From Protea cynaroides (lineage: Eukaryota > Streptophyta > Magnoliopsida > Proteales > Proteaceae): 64,000 bases of DNA. The notes beneath the pieces were generated by a model. That model did no database searches. It worked only from the letters and a program-made list of their open reading frames with translations, and was not told where the DNA came from. This document shows, piece by piece, positions 34,101-46,600 of this stretch. The number at the start of each line of letters is the position of its first letter. The first letter of the stretch is position 1. The stretch lies in contig CM053266.1 in the NCBI GenBank assembly GCA_028583415.1, positions 32,731,758-32,795,757 on the forward strand. Reading direction: 5' to 3'. Made by a program: the position numbers and the translations under genes.

Positions 34101-37100
34101 GGCTGCTCTCTGTTAATCCTTGAAAGCATCGAGCCTCTCAGGCCTGTAAGCACAATTTTTCTGTAATTTTTCCTCATTAACGATCAATCAAAGTCTGGAA
34201 TTGGAACCCTTTGCAGAGGATCGTGGAGCTGGCACTGCTACGGTTCGAGGGATAGATGAAGATGAGCTTGTACTGGGTAGAAGCTTCTCGGGTTGAGTAT
34301 TTTTGGAAAAAAAAAAACTGTTGGTGATTTGCTGGAATTGTTGAGAGGAAAACGATTAGCTTTTGTTAGTGATTTCCTGAGAACAGGATTCCCAAAACCA
34401 CCACATTGAAGACAATTCATCCCTATTGTTCCTTAGAGCTCCAATGAGTCGAATTGCATGAGCCTGTCGGTGTAGTCCCAGAAATATTTGACCGGAGACA
34501 GTAAAGTAGACGGTCTGATTGTTGAAGACAATTCATCCCTATTTTCTAGTATTTTTCTTTGATTGTTGCAAACTCTCTTTAAGTGAACCATTAGGTCTTA
34601 GAAAATTGCAAAGAACAAGATTTGATAAGTTTAGTCCAGACATGGAGCTTCTAATTCTCGGCATCGAAGATGAAGAAAACGAAATCCAACGTCTTTTGTT
34701 GAAACCAAAAGACAAAAGGAGGTCTTTCTCTTTCAATCTTCATCTTCTCTTTCAGTTGGGAGCAATGCGATTGGGGGGAGATGAGGGATTAAAGAATGAG
34801 GGAGATGAAGGATTTTGCAAGATAATGAGGGAGTCGGGAGCAATGGAGCAATGGAGCAATGGAGCAATGGAGCAATGCAAGATATTGAGTATCTTTCAAT
34901 CTTCGTCTTCTCTTTCAATCTTCGACTTCTCTTTCGGTCTCCTCTGTTTCAGTCAGGAGCAAAAATCGAATGAGGGATAGATGAGGGATTAAAGAATGAC
35001 AAAGTAATGAGGCAATGTGTTGAAGGGTATTTCAGACTTTCCATCTAACACAAAAGGGTATTTTGGCTATATTTAAGAGAATAAATAGGTTAGACCGTAA
35101 GATTGGACTGGTTCATCAATGTGATGTAAGTTAAAGGGTGGTCTTCATCCAGTTCAGCAACTTATTAAGGTATCTGGAATCGAGGTAAAGTACAGGGGTG
35201 GTAAGTGTCAATTTCCCAAAGTTAAATGTACACCTAACGCAAATTTTTCATGATACTCTTGTACCTTTAGCCTAAATTTTTATTCTATCTTTTATTCTCA
35301 AAATGATAATTCCCAAATTATAGTCCTTCCAAACTTTTCCTGCATTTCAAATTGCTCATAATGGTCCCACCTCATAGATTTCAAGGTTGATTATAGCCCA
35401 TAAGACCACAAGTCTGCAACCAACCAAATCATCAAGATACTTCCCAAAGTTGAAGAGAATTAGGTGAAGAAGGCAGATATTCTTTTTCCTGTGAGATAAT
35501 TGCGATTGTCCAATCAGTTTGATACTTAACCAAAAAGAACCAATCCTCCATGCTTTTTATCAAATGGTAGCTAAAAAATCCCTTCATGTATGGTCATTGG
35601 TCATGATAATCCCATTATAGATAGCAGTCTCATTTGCAATACTTCATTACAGATATAAACGATCAACCATCCTGGTTAGCAAACATTTTATTTTAAACAA
35701 CTCTGCATTTGAAATTCAGAATATGCCATGTTAACTAAGAAGCATACCTCCTTGGAATTGTGTCTGACTGGAAAATGCCTTTGCCTACATGAGCATAGTA
35801 TATTTAAAATAAAATTATAAAAAATAAAAAATAAAAAAAAAAGGCATAGTAATGTCGGTTAAAAAAATTCCAGCCTTGTTATGAAAAGCAAAATAACTTA
35901 TCAAACAACAAAGAAAGGTTTCTAGAAGGAAATAACTTCTAGCAATAGACAGGGGTTACATTTTTTTGCTGGTTGCTTTACTGATGAATAATGGCAAGGC
36001 TGTGTACTTCTAGATCAAGTGCATCCATCAAGGGTAACTATTTATCAGGAAGATGGGTAACCATTTATCAGGAGACAGTTGAGAAATGCAGTGGAAATAT
36101 CCAACAGGGTTACATATAATCATGTGCATGCAAGTATTAAAAAAATGTGCATACATGATTATTGAACAGTGAGCTAAATAACTGATGAACTTGTGCATAT
36201 CCGGATTGAACATGGACATGAACTAGAATTCTCTTTGTTGATTTAATATCTCTTATTTTGGGACAGAAAGGGAATTTTTTTTATTTTTTTTATTTAGTAT
36301 TTTGTTTGGGATGGATGGTATTCTAGTTAATATTTCGTGTTATTTCTGTTAGCTTCCAGTTGTCTTCTTTTTTAGGAGCTGAAATTGAAGTAGGCTACTA
36401 TTTTTATAAATCTCCTCATGCCTTTCTTTTGTTGGGGAGGGTGTCAAAACTTGTCTGTTTGGTATGATTTTGGAAGAGTTATGACCAAAACATTATTAGG
36501 GTATCAGTCTATGACTGGATTTTTACATGTAGGGTGAAATTTTATTAGGAACCCCAGATACAATCCTACTGGGAAAGTAATATGGTCAGATGGATATACT
36601 TCCAGCACATAAATTTTATTGACATTTTTATTTATAGAAGAAAGATCTTTTGGATAAAGGAAAAAGAAAAAAAAAAGTTTCAGATGGATTACTCATGAAC
36701 TTTTGTGGGATATCAATGGGTTCAAGTGAAACAACTTTCTTCACTAATTCTAAAATTTTCTATAATTTTCTATTTGTTCTCAGATCTCTTAGAACAGCTG
36801 TTGCTTAGTATGATGGTAAAAGCTTAGTTTGCGAGCATGACGAAGCAGGTTCAAGTATGCGGGTAGCTTAGCACAAAAAAATGCCAAAGGTTAGGACTGA
36901 AGATCCACCCCAACTAGGACCCTACCAAAAGAAATAACCTGGGTTACGGCCCTTTGGATTTGGATCTCTTCAAATTCTCATTGACATATCAATTTCCTGC
37001 TTACACTGTTATCATAAAACCTGTAAATTTATTGTTGATTCAACATTTGGCTTCAAATTAGGGTTACCGTTACACCCTAGGTGTCCCACATCACAATGTA

Positions 37101-39322
37101 ACAATGTGAGGTCTTTCACAATATACCTGATCAACACTACCTGGTCCGATTAAAACAAGAGCCACTCCAGATGCATCCATCATATCCTGTAAAATATGAA
37201 AACAAATTATTAATATCAAATCACATGCAAATTTGGAAAGGAATAGCTCCAAAACACAAAGAAAATCATTTTTATTTCCAAATCATACACAGGTGAATAT
37301 GATCACATTCAGTTAACAACCTTATTAGAACCATCAGAGAAAATTGAAGCAGCCTCAAGATCCTTGACAATGGGTTAGTGTTGTACAATGCAGGTGGAAA
37401 AAAGAAAGAAGATAAAGAATGTATAAAGCAATGAAGTCAAAAATGATATCTGCAAATAGCCTCTAGATAAACGAAGTGCCCAGAAAGTTATTCAAGAATA
37501 CATTACATTGCTAAATGCCGACTAAAATGGAGTAAAATTACATTTGACATTCTCATTTATTATGTCAGGATATGGTTGGTTCTTTCTTTTTTTTTGGGTA
37601 AACAATGAATTGTATTAACAAAACCCAAAAGAATTACAAAGCCTGGGAGCAAGGAGGGCAACCCAGAAAAAGAAGCAAAAACAAGATCTACACAGAGAAC
37701 ACAAAGGAGAGCCTATCTACATTAAAATAGGTAACTCCCAGGCAGTGGCAATAAGCATTTTCCTACTGTTATCAAGAGAGGGCCTAGTAATTGGAGTAAG
37801 AATTCCCCCCAACTTCAAAAGGAATAGAGTCCCAAATATGTCAAAGAGTCCTGGATTTGGCCGTCCAGGTTCTCAGGTTCCTCTCCATCCAAATATGGTA
37901 CATGGTCAGGCAGAAAGTCAGTTTCCCAAGAGTAGCATGGCGACTTCCTCCTAAACACTTTGGCAATTTATTTTCGCTCCCTTTCAAAAACGAGAATCCT
38001 GCCTGTAGCAGGTCAGCAGCGGTGAAGAATCCCCTCCCATAGGCAAGGAGACAAGGGGGCAATTAAAAAAGTGCTGATAAAAACATTCTGTGGCTGCCCA
38101 GCAGAAGCAGCAGTTGGATGGCTGCCTAGATTGATCCTGAACCAATGGCTGGTTCTTTCTTACTAGATGTTCATACTGATCTTTGACAATTGCTGATATG
38201 GATCCATGAGCTGGCATGTCAAATGAGGAATTCACAAACCATTTCAACCCATTGTGCTATTCTGGTGGTTGAGAGATCCATCAAACCAATTCGCAAACCG
38301 TTTGAGACAGATCCAGTACAACACATAAGGTGGAAACCAACCATTTAGTCCTGTCGCAAGTGCAATAATGGTCATTTGAGTCTTCAATGATTCTAATAAG
38401 CATCAATTTAACCAGTTTGAGTTGAATCTCCCATCAGTCTATGATAACTATGTATGATCTAAGATGAGTTTTAAGATTGGATTCCCATTAAATGATGCAA
38501 TTTCAATGCTTTATTATAATTCAAATTCAATCATTTTAGGTAGAGGTCCGAATGTTCTTACTGTGAGTGTTAAGATGCCATTTAGCAGACCTTCACGGTA
38601 TAGAAAGGAGTATTTTTTATTAGAATTTTTTAATACACAGTAGTACCTTCTTAGAAGCAAGGAAATCAGCACGCCTGCGACAAAGGACACAACTGCTCGG
38701 ACAGGGGAAGAAAAACAGAGAAAAAAAATTAAGGGAATCTAAAAGAAGAAGGCTGTGGGTTCTAGACAGAATAAAGCTTTAGAAAGGTAATAGAAAATCA
38801 CCCAAAATGGCGAGCAAATGCGACTACAGTTTTCCTATCTTTCCACAAATCAGATATTGGAATCGATTCTCCATTCAAATCAAACACTTCCACGCTATCC
38901 AACAGACTTGTCGTATCTTCACTCACCATTGAGGATGTAGTTCCTATGCACATCAGTAAATACAAAACTCAGATTGATTTCAGTCGAGAAAGATTTTCGA
39001 AGGACGTGTTCTTTTGATAAGGAGCTATTTAAATTTAAAAATGAAACTTTAGTTTAATTTGAACAGATAAAGGACAACGAAAATCAGAAATGACAGAGTT
39101 ACCAGAAGAGCCAGATATTGCAGAAGGGGTAATGCTCCGTTGGTCTGGACCTGGAGAAAATAAGAATTGAGACTCTGTATTAATGACATCTTTCAGATTT
39201 AATGAGAAGCGAAGATGCCGTTCTCTTGCAGCCTTTGTGGACAAACAAGCTGCGGCAGGGTGTTTCGTCTTGTTTGGCCTAACAGTGCTTTGAAACGGGA
39301 TTGTACGGAGAGAAGCCGCCAT
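27361..39322 (-). CDS. AAED1: Chloroplast thioredoxin-like protein, AAED1/PRXL2 type (complete, 9 exons)
   Basis: Nine exons join in frame with GT-AG borders: 39103-39322, 38802-38943, 38647-38692, 37127-37186, 35748-35784, 29566-29645, 29375-29466, 28608-28668 and 27361-27420 (798 nt, 265 aa plus TAG). Residues 1 to about 55 are Ser/Ala/Arg-rich with few acids (MAASLRTIPFQSTVRPNKTK), as in a plastid transit peptide. The thioredoxin-fold domain follows: VEVFDLNGESIPISDLWKDR, then FARHFGCVLCRRRADFLA with the redox pair Cys122-x2-Cys125, ALVLIGPGSVDQ, EVYADPSYSSYKAL, SYMEGYRQYWGLSF, QQGGIIVAGPGKSNISYVHK and a C-terminal DKEAGDDPDIEDVLK ending in CCS. This is the AhpC/TSA-like AAED1 family (Arabidopsis At2g37240 type), presumed to act in plastid redox chemistry; its substrate is not established. 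The coding sequence is intact. The gene is stretched to 12 kb by a 6.1-kb intron 5 holding a TRIM and a Mutator-like element, and by smaller insertions in introns 3 and 4. ITPGAGLK replaces the TPKAGLK common in relatives. Confidence 0.94.
29935..30542 (+). mobile_element. TRIM-like miniature LTR retrotransposon, 608 bp
   Basis: Two direct repeats of 119 bp (29935-30053 and 30424-30542) run from TGTTATGATCCCACATCGG to GAGTGGTAACA. TTTGGTGCTTTCATTGAGAG follows the first copy as a primer-site-like sequence, and a purine-rich AAAAGTGGGTGGCAA precedes the second. Flanks TATCG and TATTG form a 5-bp duplication with one mismatch. The interior begins ATGGCGGAAGGAACTCG, encoding MAEGTRFQQLEDSIKLLNEN, like the N-terminus of gypsy gag proteins. 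The element therefore looks like a deletion derivative of a gypsy parent. It sits in intron 5 of the AAED1-type gene, antisense to it. Confidence 0.8.
31088..31156. repeat. CT microsatellite
   Basis: An uninterrupted (CT)n run of 69 bases in intron 5 of the AAED1-type gene. Confidence 0.97.
33089..35217. mobile_element. Mutator-like element (non-autonomous), 2129 bp
   Basis: Terminal inverted repeats of roughly 70 bp, nearly identical: left GAGAAATTGACACATACCAC, right (inverted) GGGAAATTGACACTTACCAC. Both continue through CCCTGTACTTTACC and CCAGATACCTTAATAAGTTG. Perfect 9-bp target duplications AAAGTTAAA lie at 33080-33088 and 35218-35226. Long inverted repeats plus 9-bp duplications are the signature of Mutator-like elements. 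No transposase is present. The interior contains pyrimidine-rich sequence, a direct repeat around 33480-33610 (CTTCGTCGATCTC) and a GAGCAATGG minisatellite (34836-34876). Whether it is captured host sequence is not clear. It lies in intron 5 of the AAED1-type gene. Confidence 0.85.
36800..36960 (+). mobile_element. SINE-like element (tRNA-derived promoter)
   Basis: TAGTATGATGG (36807-36817) fits a Pol III box A and GGTTCAAGT (36848-36856) fits box B, about 30 bases apart. GCGGGTAGCTTAGC and a tRNA-unrelated tail follow. This is the layout of plant SINEs. It cannot fold as a functional tRNA. No poly-A or target duplication was fixed. It lies in intron 4 of the AAED1-type gene. Confidence 0.4.
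37589..38148 (-). mobile_element. 5'-truncated LINE with 12-bp target duplication
   Basis: TGGTTCTTTCTT occurs at 37577-37588 and again at 38149-38160, an exact 12-bp target duplication. The left copy is followed by a T-run, the complement of a poly-A tail, so the insert lies on the minus strand. Its 3' UTR reads GTAATTCTTTTGGGTTTTGT and ATACAATTCATTG, as in plant L1 elements. Upstream is the end of a LINE ORF2: a zinc-binding C-terminal region with CFCWAATECFYQHFFNCPLV and LTFCLTMYHIWMERN. The insert of about 560 bp is typical 5'-truncated retrotransposition in intron 3 of the AAED1-type gene. Confidence 0.88.
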
Positions 39323-39481
39323 AGATGAGCTCTCAACTATTCAGAGTTAAACGACCTAAAATACGATGGGGAGCAAGCAGCTGCAACTCTGCTATGCTAC
39401 TCTGCTAAGGTGACCAATGGTTTCGCCGGTTGAGTTTGGGACCTTATTATGGTCGTGTTAGCCATGAGGCTTCCAGTGGTA

Positions 39482-39487
39482 CACGTG
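39482..39487 (-). promoter_or_regulatory. G-box / ABRE-like element upstream of the AAED1-type gene
   Basis: CACGTG within GCCACGTGT (minus strand), 160 bases upstream of the ATG at 39322. G-boxes bind bZIP and bHLH factors and are common in light- and stress-responsive promoters. A single short motif, so regulation is only suggested. Confidence 0.4.
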
Positions 39488-39589
39488 GCACAACCAGGAA
39501 CTCACCTTGGCCGTGACCTCACGGTCTAACCACATAACAATTAACACCTTTTCTTTTGGTCCCTATTACTATATCCATGTTTGGACGCT

Positions 39590-40060
39590 GAGAAAAAAAT
39601 TTATTGAAATAGTAAAAAGAATGAGAGAGATAATTGTCGCATCATTTTTTTCTTGACATTTAAACATACCAGAGAAATATTTTTTTTCACATGATCCAGA
39701 AATGAGAAATGAATATCTCTTTTTTTGAATATCTCGATTGGTCTGGTCGTGCTTGCCATGTCAAGTTTGGATCCTCCTCTCCAGGGACTTGGATTATCTC
39801 CACTCCATCCAATCGTGGATTGGACGGACTGGATTAAAAGGACACGCATACCAATACATAGGGGTGTGTCCTTTAAATCCAATCCGTCCGTCCACGACTG
39901 GACGGATTGGAGACGATCTTTTTCCCCTCTCCAGCCATTGGAAGGAATTCAATCGTGATCCAATGGCTAGAATTCATTCAATACATATACCAATACATCG
40001 GTATATGTATCAGGTAAACACCAATCATTAGATCATAATTGGAGAGACAACACAAGAAAG
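39590..40060. repeat. Inverted-repeat segment between the two genes
   Basis: Around 39806-39840 TCGTGGATTGGACGGACTGG is followed near 39865-39900 by the inverted TCGTGGACGGACGGATTGG, and both arms extend through TTTAAAGGACAC-like sequence. This makes a stem of about 35 bp with a short loop, possibly a MITE fragment. The rest of the spacer is unremarkable. Confidence 0.55.
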
Positions 40061-40310
40061 GATCTTTTTCATACCAGGTCAACTGCTCTCCGCCCCTCAA
40101 GTGTCTGGTATTCTCCCAGTCCCTCTCCCTCCCTCTCAGTTATACTTATAACCACCCCCGCCCAGGCCTTCCCTACCCTCTCTCCCTCTTTCTCTACTCC
40201 CTGCTCCCTCTGTTTTCTTTCTCCCCTCCCATTCTCTCTCCCTCTTTTATCCTCTCCCCAGGACCCCATCCATGCCCTCCGTATCCCTGCTCTAGCTTGC
40301 CCCACCCATG

Positions 40311-40317
<7 letters not shown>

Positions 40318-40345
<28 letters not shown>

Positions 40346-40393
40346 CTTGCCCAACGCTCTAACTTGCCCTACCCTGCAAACCCCCCCCCCCCC
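40318..40393. repeat. CT microsatellite and C13 homopolymer
   Basis: A (CT)n run at about 40318-40342, then 13 consecutive C at 40381-40393, just downstream of the hydrolase stop codon and before the AAED1-type promoter. Confidence 0.9.
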
Positions 40394-40658
40394 TACCCTC
40401 TGCTTTTCACTCTCCTTCTCCTTCTCCCTTTGATCCAACCTGGAAGAAAACATACAGAAAAACAAGGCAAATCCCTCGTCTGGGGGGAAACCCTCTATTT
40501 TAAATCCACTAAAGCATGTTAGACACTGAAAGCACATTCATTTTGCAATGAAAAGATGTGCATACCCAAATGTCCAAAACAAGTTGTCCGCATCCCTTAC
40601 AACAGAAAATACAGGAGCAAGAATTACAATAGCACTCATTAGGTTGTTTTCAGTATCA

Positions 40659-43600
40659 TCAAAGATCATCCTTCAGGTGCTTTGAAAGGATGGACTCAAC
40701 AACACCTTGAGCTATAGGATGGTAACACTCACGAGCCTCTCCAAAAATCTTCTTGGCCAATGCCTTTGCCTCCTTTCCACTATCTTTTGCCAGCGCAATA
40801 TAGAGAGGACGAAGGTACTTCATCCTCCCAACCTCCTTCAATGTTTTCTCCACCTCACTGAAGTACTCTGTGCATCCAGATGAAATGGACAGTTGGAGAA
40901 ATGCTACCTTCACCTCATAATTATTGGATTCTGCTAGCTTGAAGCGTGCATCTAAGGCTGTAACCTGCAGAACCAACCATACCAAACCTATAATGAGCCA
41001 CAAGCAGGCACACAAATAACACATGAGCTGCAAGTCTTTGCTATGCATTTAAGCACCATTCAGTTTTAAACTTGGTTCAGGTCATATGGGTGCAAAATTT
41101 CACTCTTTAATTTTACAAACAGGGAGAAGGAAATTCTACTACTACTAAAAGCAAATCAATTAGTAAGGCGACATGGGATGGATGAAATTCGATATAGATG
41201 ATTATTTTACTTGGTTGAATACTTTGCCTTTGCAATATATGATGTTTATTTAATTTTGGGCATATGAACTCTCTTTGTTTGGATAAATAGATTTTTTTTT
41301 TTTTTTTTTTGAACCCAGAAGACAGAATACAAGCAGCAAACCATCAAAAGATGGGAGCCAAAACAAAAACGAACCGAGCAAAGGCCAACACAGCGCCGAC
41401 CCAACAAGACCAACCCAATCAAGGGCAGCCCAAAAAGCACACCATCTCACCAATGAGTGGGAAACCCAATTATACTAAATGGGACAGAGCTCCGAATTGA
41501 AAAAAGCCAATGATACCACACAAAGGCTCAACCATCTTAAAAACGACCAGGAGACCTTCGCCGGCGGTTGCTTCTTCTTGCAAGGGAAGGATAGAGCTGT
41601 GATCATTGTCCTCCAAACAAGAGGGGACAGTGGGAGGCACCAAGGATGAATCCTCACTACCATAAATAGACATCTCATCCTCATACTCCAAACGGCCAGA
41701 AAGGAGGAAGGGGGGATCCACGGCCAATATGTCACTAGGAATACTGGCAAAGGACTACGGATATCAAGGGGATGTGAAACAGGAAGGCCCAATAAGCTAG
41801 GAGAACGGGCTCATTCAGGAACAAGGGGGTGGGCATAAAAGACGGGGGTTGACTCTTGGATTTGGATTGGGCCCGAGGGTAGAGAAAAGGAGCAGAATAC
41901 AGGTCAGGGAGGGGAAGGGAGGAATTGGCTGGTTCATCCTAAGGGGAGTGGCAGATGGATTTGAAAACAGGGGGAGAAGAAGCAGTAGATGATTGGATAG
42001 AAGAATTGGGGTTACATTGAAGAGCAGGGGCCAAAAGGGGAAGGTTTCCATAACTGGCACATAGATCCAAGGGCAGGACAGGAGAGATTGGGCCAGCAGA
42101 AGGGGGGGTTCGAGGAGAGCTGTTTGAAAAGAGAGAGCACTGTTTGACTAACAGGGAGAAGGTCAGCAGGTTGGGGGAAGATCAAGGACTGTTGGACGGT
42201 TGAGGTCATGGGTAGGGGAGGGGTAGGATGGGTTATCCTAGTTCAAGGGGGGGGGGGGGGGGACTCTATCTACTGCAGGAGATCTACTGCAGGAGACCAG
42301 AAGGGGCTGTCCTTTTCTGCAGTTCAAAGAGGGGAGCGTATGGTGCTTGGAAAGGGAAAGGCTGGCGCATGTATGAACATGGTATGAACAAAATGTCACA
42401 GTGTGATTTGAACTTCCTTTTGTAATCTATGTCTAGGATTTTTATTTTGTGAATGTATTTGAATATAATTTCTGAAAATATATTTTTCAACTTATGAATT
42501 GAAGTGTAAGGAAATGGGAGATAATATGAACAATCCAATGTGTGCATATGGTCAAGGGAAAATGGTTATGCATACTTCAAGAACCAAAAAGAATCCTGGT
42601 AGAAAAACTTTACACTTTTCCGATTATGGGAAAACACCAAGACTCGTTCAAATGGGTGGATGAATACAAAGGGGCATTTGACTTCAATGCCTCAAAGTTT
42701 CAAAACTTAACATATATTCTAGTCGCCCAACATATAGAACATTAAGATCAAGTTAATCGTACTGAGTTCTACCATCACTATGGCATCACCATCTTTTTGG
42801 CAGTTTGGGTTTCATTTCTGACATGCTTTCTAATTTATAAGTTGTAAAACAACACTTTTTATTCTAGAATATTAAAACGGATCTTACTGTATTTTGTTGG
42901 ATAGTTGTAATGATAACTGTTACGAAGTTGGCCCATAGGCCCGTAGACCCATGGGACCCACTGGAACCCACTAGATATAGCTGGCGCTAGCTAGCGCCAG
43001 CTATATCTAGTGCTGCTCCCCTTTCTCTTCCTTCTTTAATTAATTACAGATTTATTTCCTTTTATTTTATTATTGTAATCTTCTCTTATTGTCTCTTCTT
43101 AGAATAGAAACTTTCCTTGTAAATCTGCTTATTTTCTTTCTCTATAAATACAAGGTTGAGAGGAGAGCTATTTAACGATTTGGGCTACAGCACATTACTG
43201 TGTCGAAATCTCTCTCTCTCTCTCTTTCTCTTTCTCTCCTCAATCTTCTTCTCTTTTAATTTCTGGTTGTATACTTGCTGGTTGTTTCTTTGAAAAATTG
43301 TCACATGGTATCAGAGCACTAGATCCTTGGCCATCACTGATCAAAGAACTCTTGATTTGATTGGCCTTCGATATTTTTGCTCTCTCTATGTAACTACAAT
43401 TTTCTGTTTACTACTAATTGGTGATCGAGATTACATCTATGCATATTGTTGCTAAATACTACTACTTTGTAGACTTATGTTCTTGATCACCCCGTTGGTA
43501 AGGTTATTATCCTCTCTTTGACATCCATCACCCCCTTTGAGCTTCTCTTTTCCTTTGGCCTCTCGGTGGCGGAACCGAGCTTTGGACCTTGTCATTTACC

Positions 43601-46600
43601 CTATTACCACCATCTACCTTCACCCACGCTGAACCTTTGGCCAATCAGTTGGCTGAACCGATAAGACATTTTTTTTTTTTTAAATATACATTGTTTGTGA
43701 ATTTTGTTCTCTATCATGATGACTGACCCTAAGCCCACTGAGGCTCAGAACATCTCCATAAAGTTGAAAGGAGTTTCTAATTATCTATTATGGGCTCAAG
43801 CTATCAAAGCCTTTATTCTTTCTAAAGACAAAGCCACACTATTAAATGATGAGCCCCCTGTATGTGATGTGAAAGACAGTGAATCTGTCAAATTGTACAA
43901 TACCTGGTTAAGAGATAATTCTCAGGTCCAAACATGGTTGTAGAACAGTATTGATACCTCCATCCTACCCACTGTAATGTTCCACAATACAGCAAAGGCC
44001 ATTTGGGCTAATCTGCAAGAGACATATGGGCAAGATAAGAATGTCTCTCGCATCTGTGACCTATATGAGCGGATGTTCACTTACTCTATTGGTGAAAAAT
44101 CCCTGAGTGACTACTATGGAGGCTTCAAAGGGCTTATTAAAGAAATATAGGTTGTGCAGCCTCTTACCAATGATTTGAGCAAAATCAAAGCTCAACAATC
44201 TGAGTTATACGTTGCTAAATTTTTTACTGGCCTTTCCCCGGAATATCAGGTGTCAAAAGTCAACTTCTTGCAAGAGCCTCTATCCCTACCCTTAGCGAGA
44301 CCTTCTTTCACCTTCAAGGATTGGTCCCACAAAGTGACTCTCCTGTCAAGGACACTTCTGCTTTGTTTGTTGGTCATGGCCGAGGCTGTGGCCGTGGCCC
44401 TCCTAGACGTGGCAATGGGCGGACATCTTCTGAAAAAGCTAGATATTGTACCCATTGTCACAAAACTAACCACATGGTTGAAAACTATTGGGATATAAAT
44501 GGTCGTCCTGATTGGGCCGATACCCTTGCCAACAATGTTACTACTGAGGATGCCCCATATCCCATCCAGGCTCCTCCTACGCAGACATCTGCGCCATCCA
44601 ATGCACAGTATGAGGCCTTGCTCCGTCGGATTCAACATCTAAAGGCTACTAGACCACTACCCTGGCCCACATAGGTACAACTTCCTTGTTATCTACCACC
44701 TTTTCTACCCCTTGGATTATAGACTCTGGCGCTACCTGTCACATGACAAGACAACCTTCTACCCTTACAACTCTTAATGATACATCAAAGCTTGTCACCG
44801 TTTACCTCGCCGATGGATCATCTACCACGGCTTCCCAACATGGGAATATTACCCTTATCCCGTCCTTATCCTTGTCTTCTGTCCTTCATGTTCCTAAATT
44901 TCCTCTTAACCTTATGTCTATTAGTCAACTTACAAAATCACTTAACTGTGTTGCAACTTTTTTTTTCCTTCTTATTGTACCTGTCATAATCTCAGGACCA
45001 AGGCGACGATTGGTAACGGGCTTGAGCATGCTGGTCTGTTTTATTTGGAGCTACCTGAACCCGTTCCCACCGCTGCTACCACATCTACTTTCACCCCTCT
45101 TCAATGGCACCATCAGCTTGGCCATCTATTTCTTTCTAAGTTAAAGGCTCTTGTCCTTAATTGCAAGTCACTCTCTACCTTACAATGTGAGGCTTGTGAA
45201 CTAGGGAAACATCATCGTTCCTCTTTTCCAACTAGTTCTACACCTAGACAATCTTCCCCGTTTTCTTTAGTTCATTCTGATGTTTGGGGACCTTGTCGAA
45301 TTCCCAATCGGCTTGGTTTCTCTTATTTTGTAACATTTCTGGACGATTATTCCCGCATGACATGGCTCTACTTAATAAAAGAACGGTTTGAATTTATTAA
45401 TATTTTCAAGGGTTTTCATAAAGACATTGCCACTCAATTTGGTGCTCTTATCAAAGTTCTACGTACTAATAATGCCCTTGAATATATTCAGTCTGCCGTC
45501 TCTGATTTCTGTTTTGACAATGGCATTATACACCATACCAGTTGTACTTACACTTCTCAACAAAATGGAATTGCTGAGCGTAAAAATAGATATCTTTTGG
45601 ATATTGCCAGGTCTCTCATGCTCCATATGAATGTTCTTAAGTATTATTGGAGTGATGTTGTTTTAACTGTCTGCTACCTGATTAACAGGATGCCTTCTTC
45701 TGTCCTCTACAATAAAATTCCTTTTAAATTTCTCTATCCTAATACTCCCTTATTTTCAGTTTCTCCTCGTGTTTTTGGTAGTACGTGTTTTGTCCACATC
45801 TTACATCCTAAAGTGGACAAATTATCTCCCCGGTCTATCAAATGTATTTTCCTTGGCTACTCTCGTACTCAGAAAGGTTACCGGTGTTTTGACTCTGTTA
45901 CTCGGCGCCATTTTGTCAGTCATGATATAACCTTTTTTGAAGACAAGTAATACTATCTTATTTCTGTTCCCACCAATTTCCCTTCCACAGATATTCCTTT
46001 ACCTCTCATTCCTTCTGATGATGAACCCACCTTCATCCCATCTGTTTCTGAACCCCCCTCCATCCCACCCCAAACTTTGCAACCCTTGCAGGTCTATACC
46101 CGTCGCACTCAGGTTGCTCCACCTAGGTTCTGCGGTCGACTCTAACCTACCTATTGCTCTCCGAAAAGGTAAAAGAACTTATACACAGAAATCCTTGGTT
46201 ATCTTTCCCATTGAGCACTTTGTTACTACTGCCCATCTACCCACCTCTCAACGGCGACTTGTTTACTCTTTGGCTGCTACCTTTGTACCCACTACCCTAT
46301 CCCAAGCCTTGTCCCATCCAGGGTGGCATGCTGTTATGAATGATGAAATAAATGCTCTGACCTCTCGTCAAACTTGGACTCTTATTGACCTCCCAGCTGG
46401 CCACTCAGTTGTGAAGTTTTGATGGGTCTATACTGTGAAACATAACTCAGATGGCTCTGTTGAACGGCTGAAAGCACGGTTAGTTGCCAAGGGGTACAGT
46501 GGTACACTCAAACCTATGGGGTAGACTATTTTGAGACATTCCTCATGTGGCCCATCTCAATTCAGTCCGGGTACTTGTTTCCATGGCTGTCAATTTTGAT

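Noticed and set aside
36800..36870. Possible tRNA gene
   Set aside because: Box A and box B are present but no acceptor stem or cloverleaf can be formed; a SINE-like element fits better.
38149..38247. Upstream extension of the LINE frame beyond the target duplication
   Set aside because: The second copy of the 12-bp duplication ends the insert at 38148; the remaining codons are flanking intron sequence.
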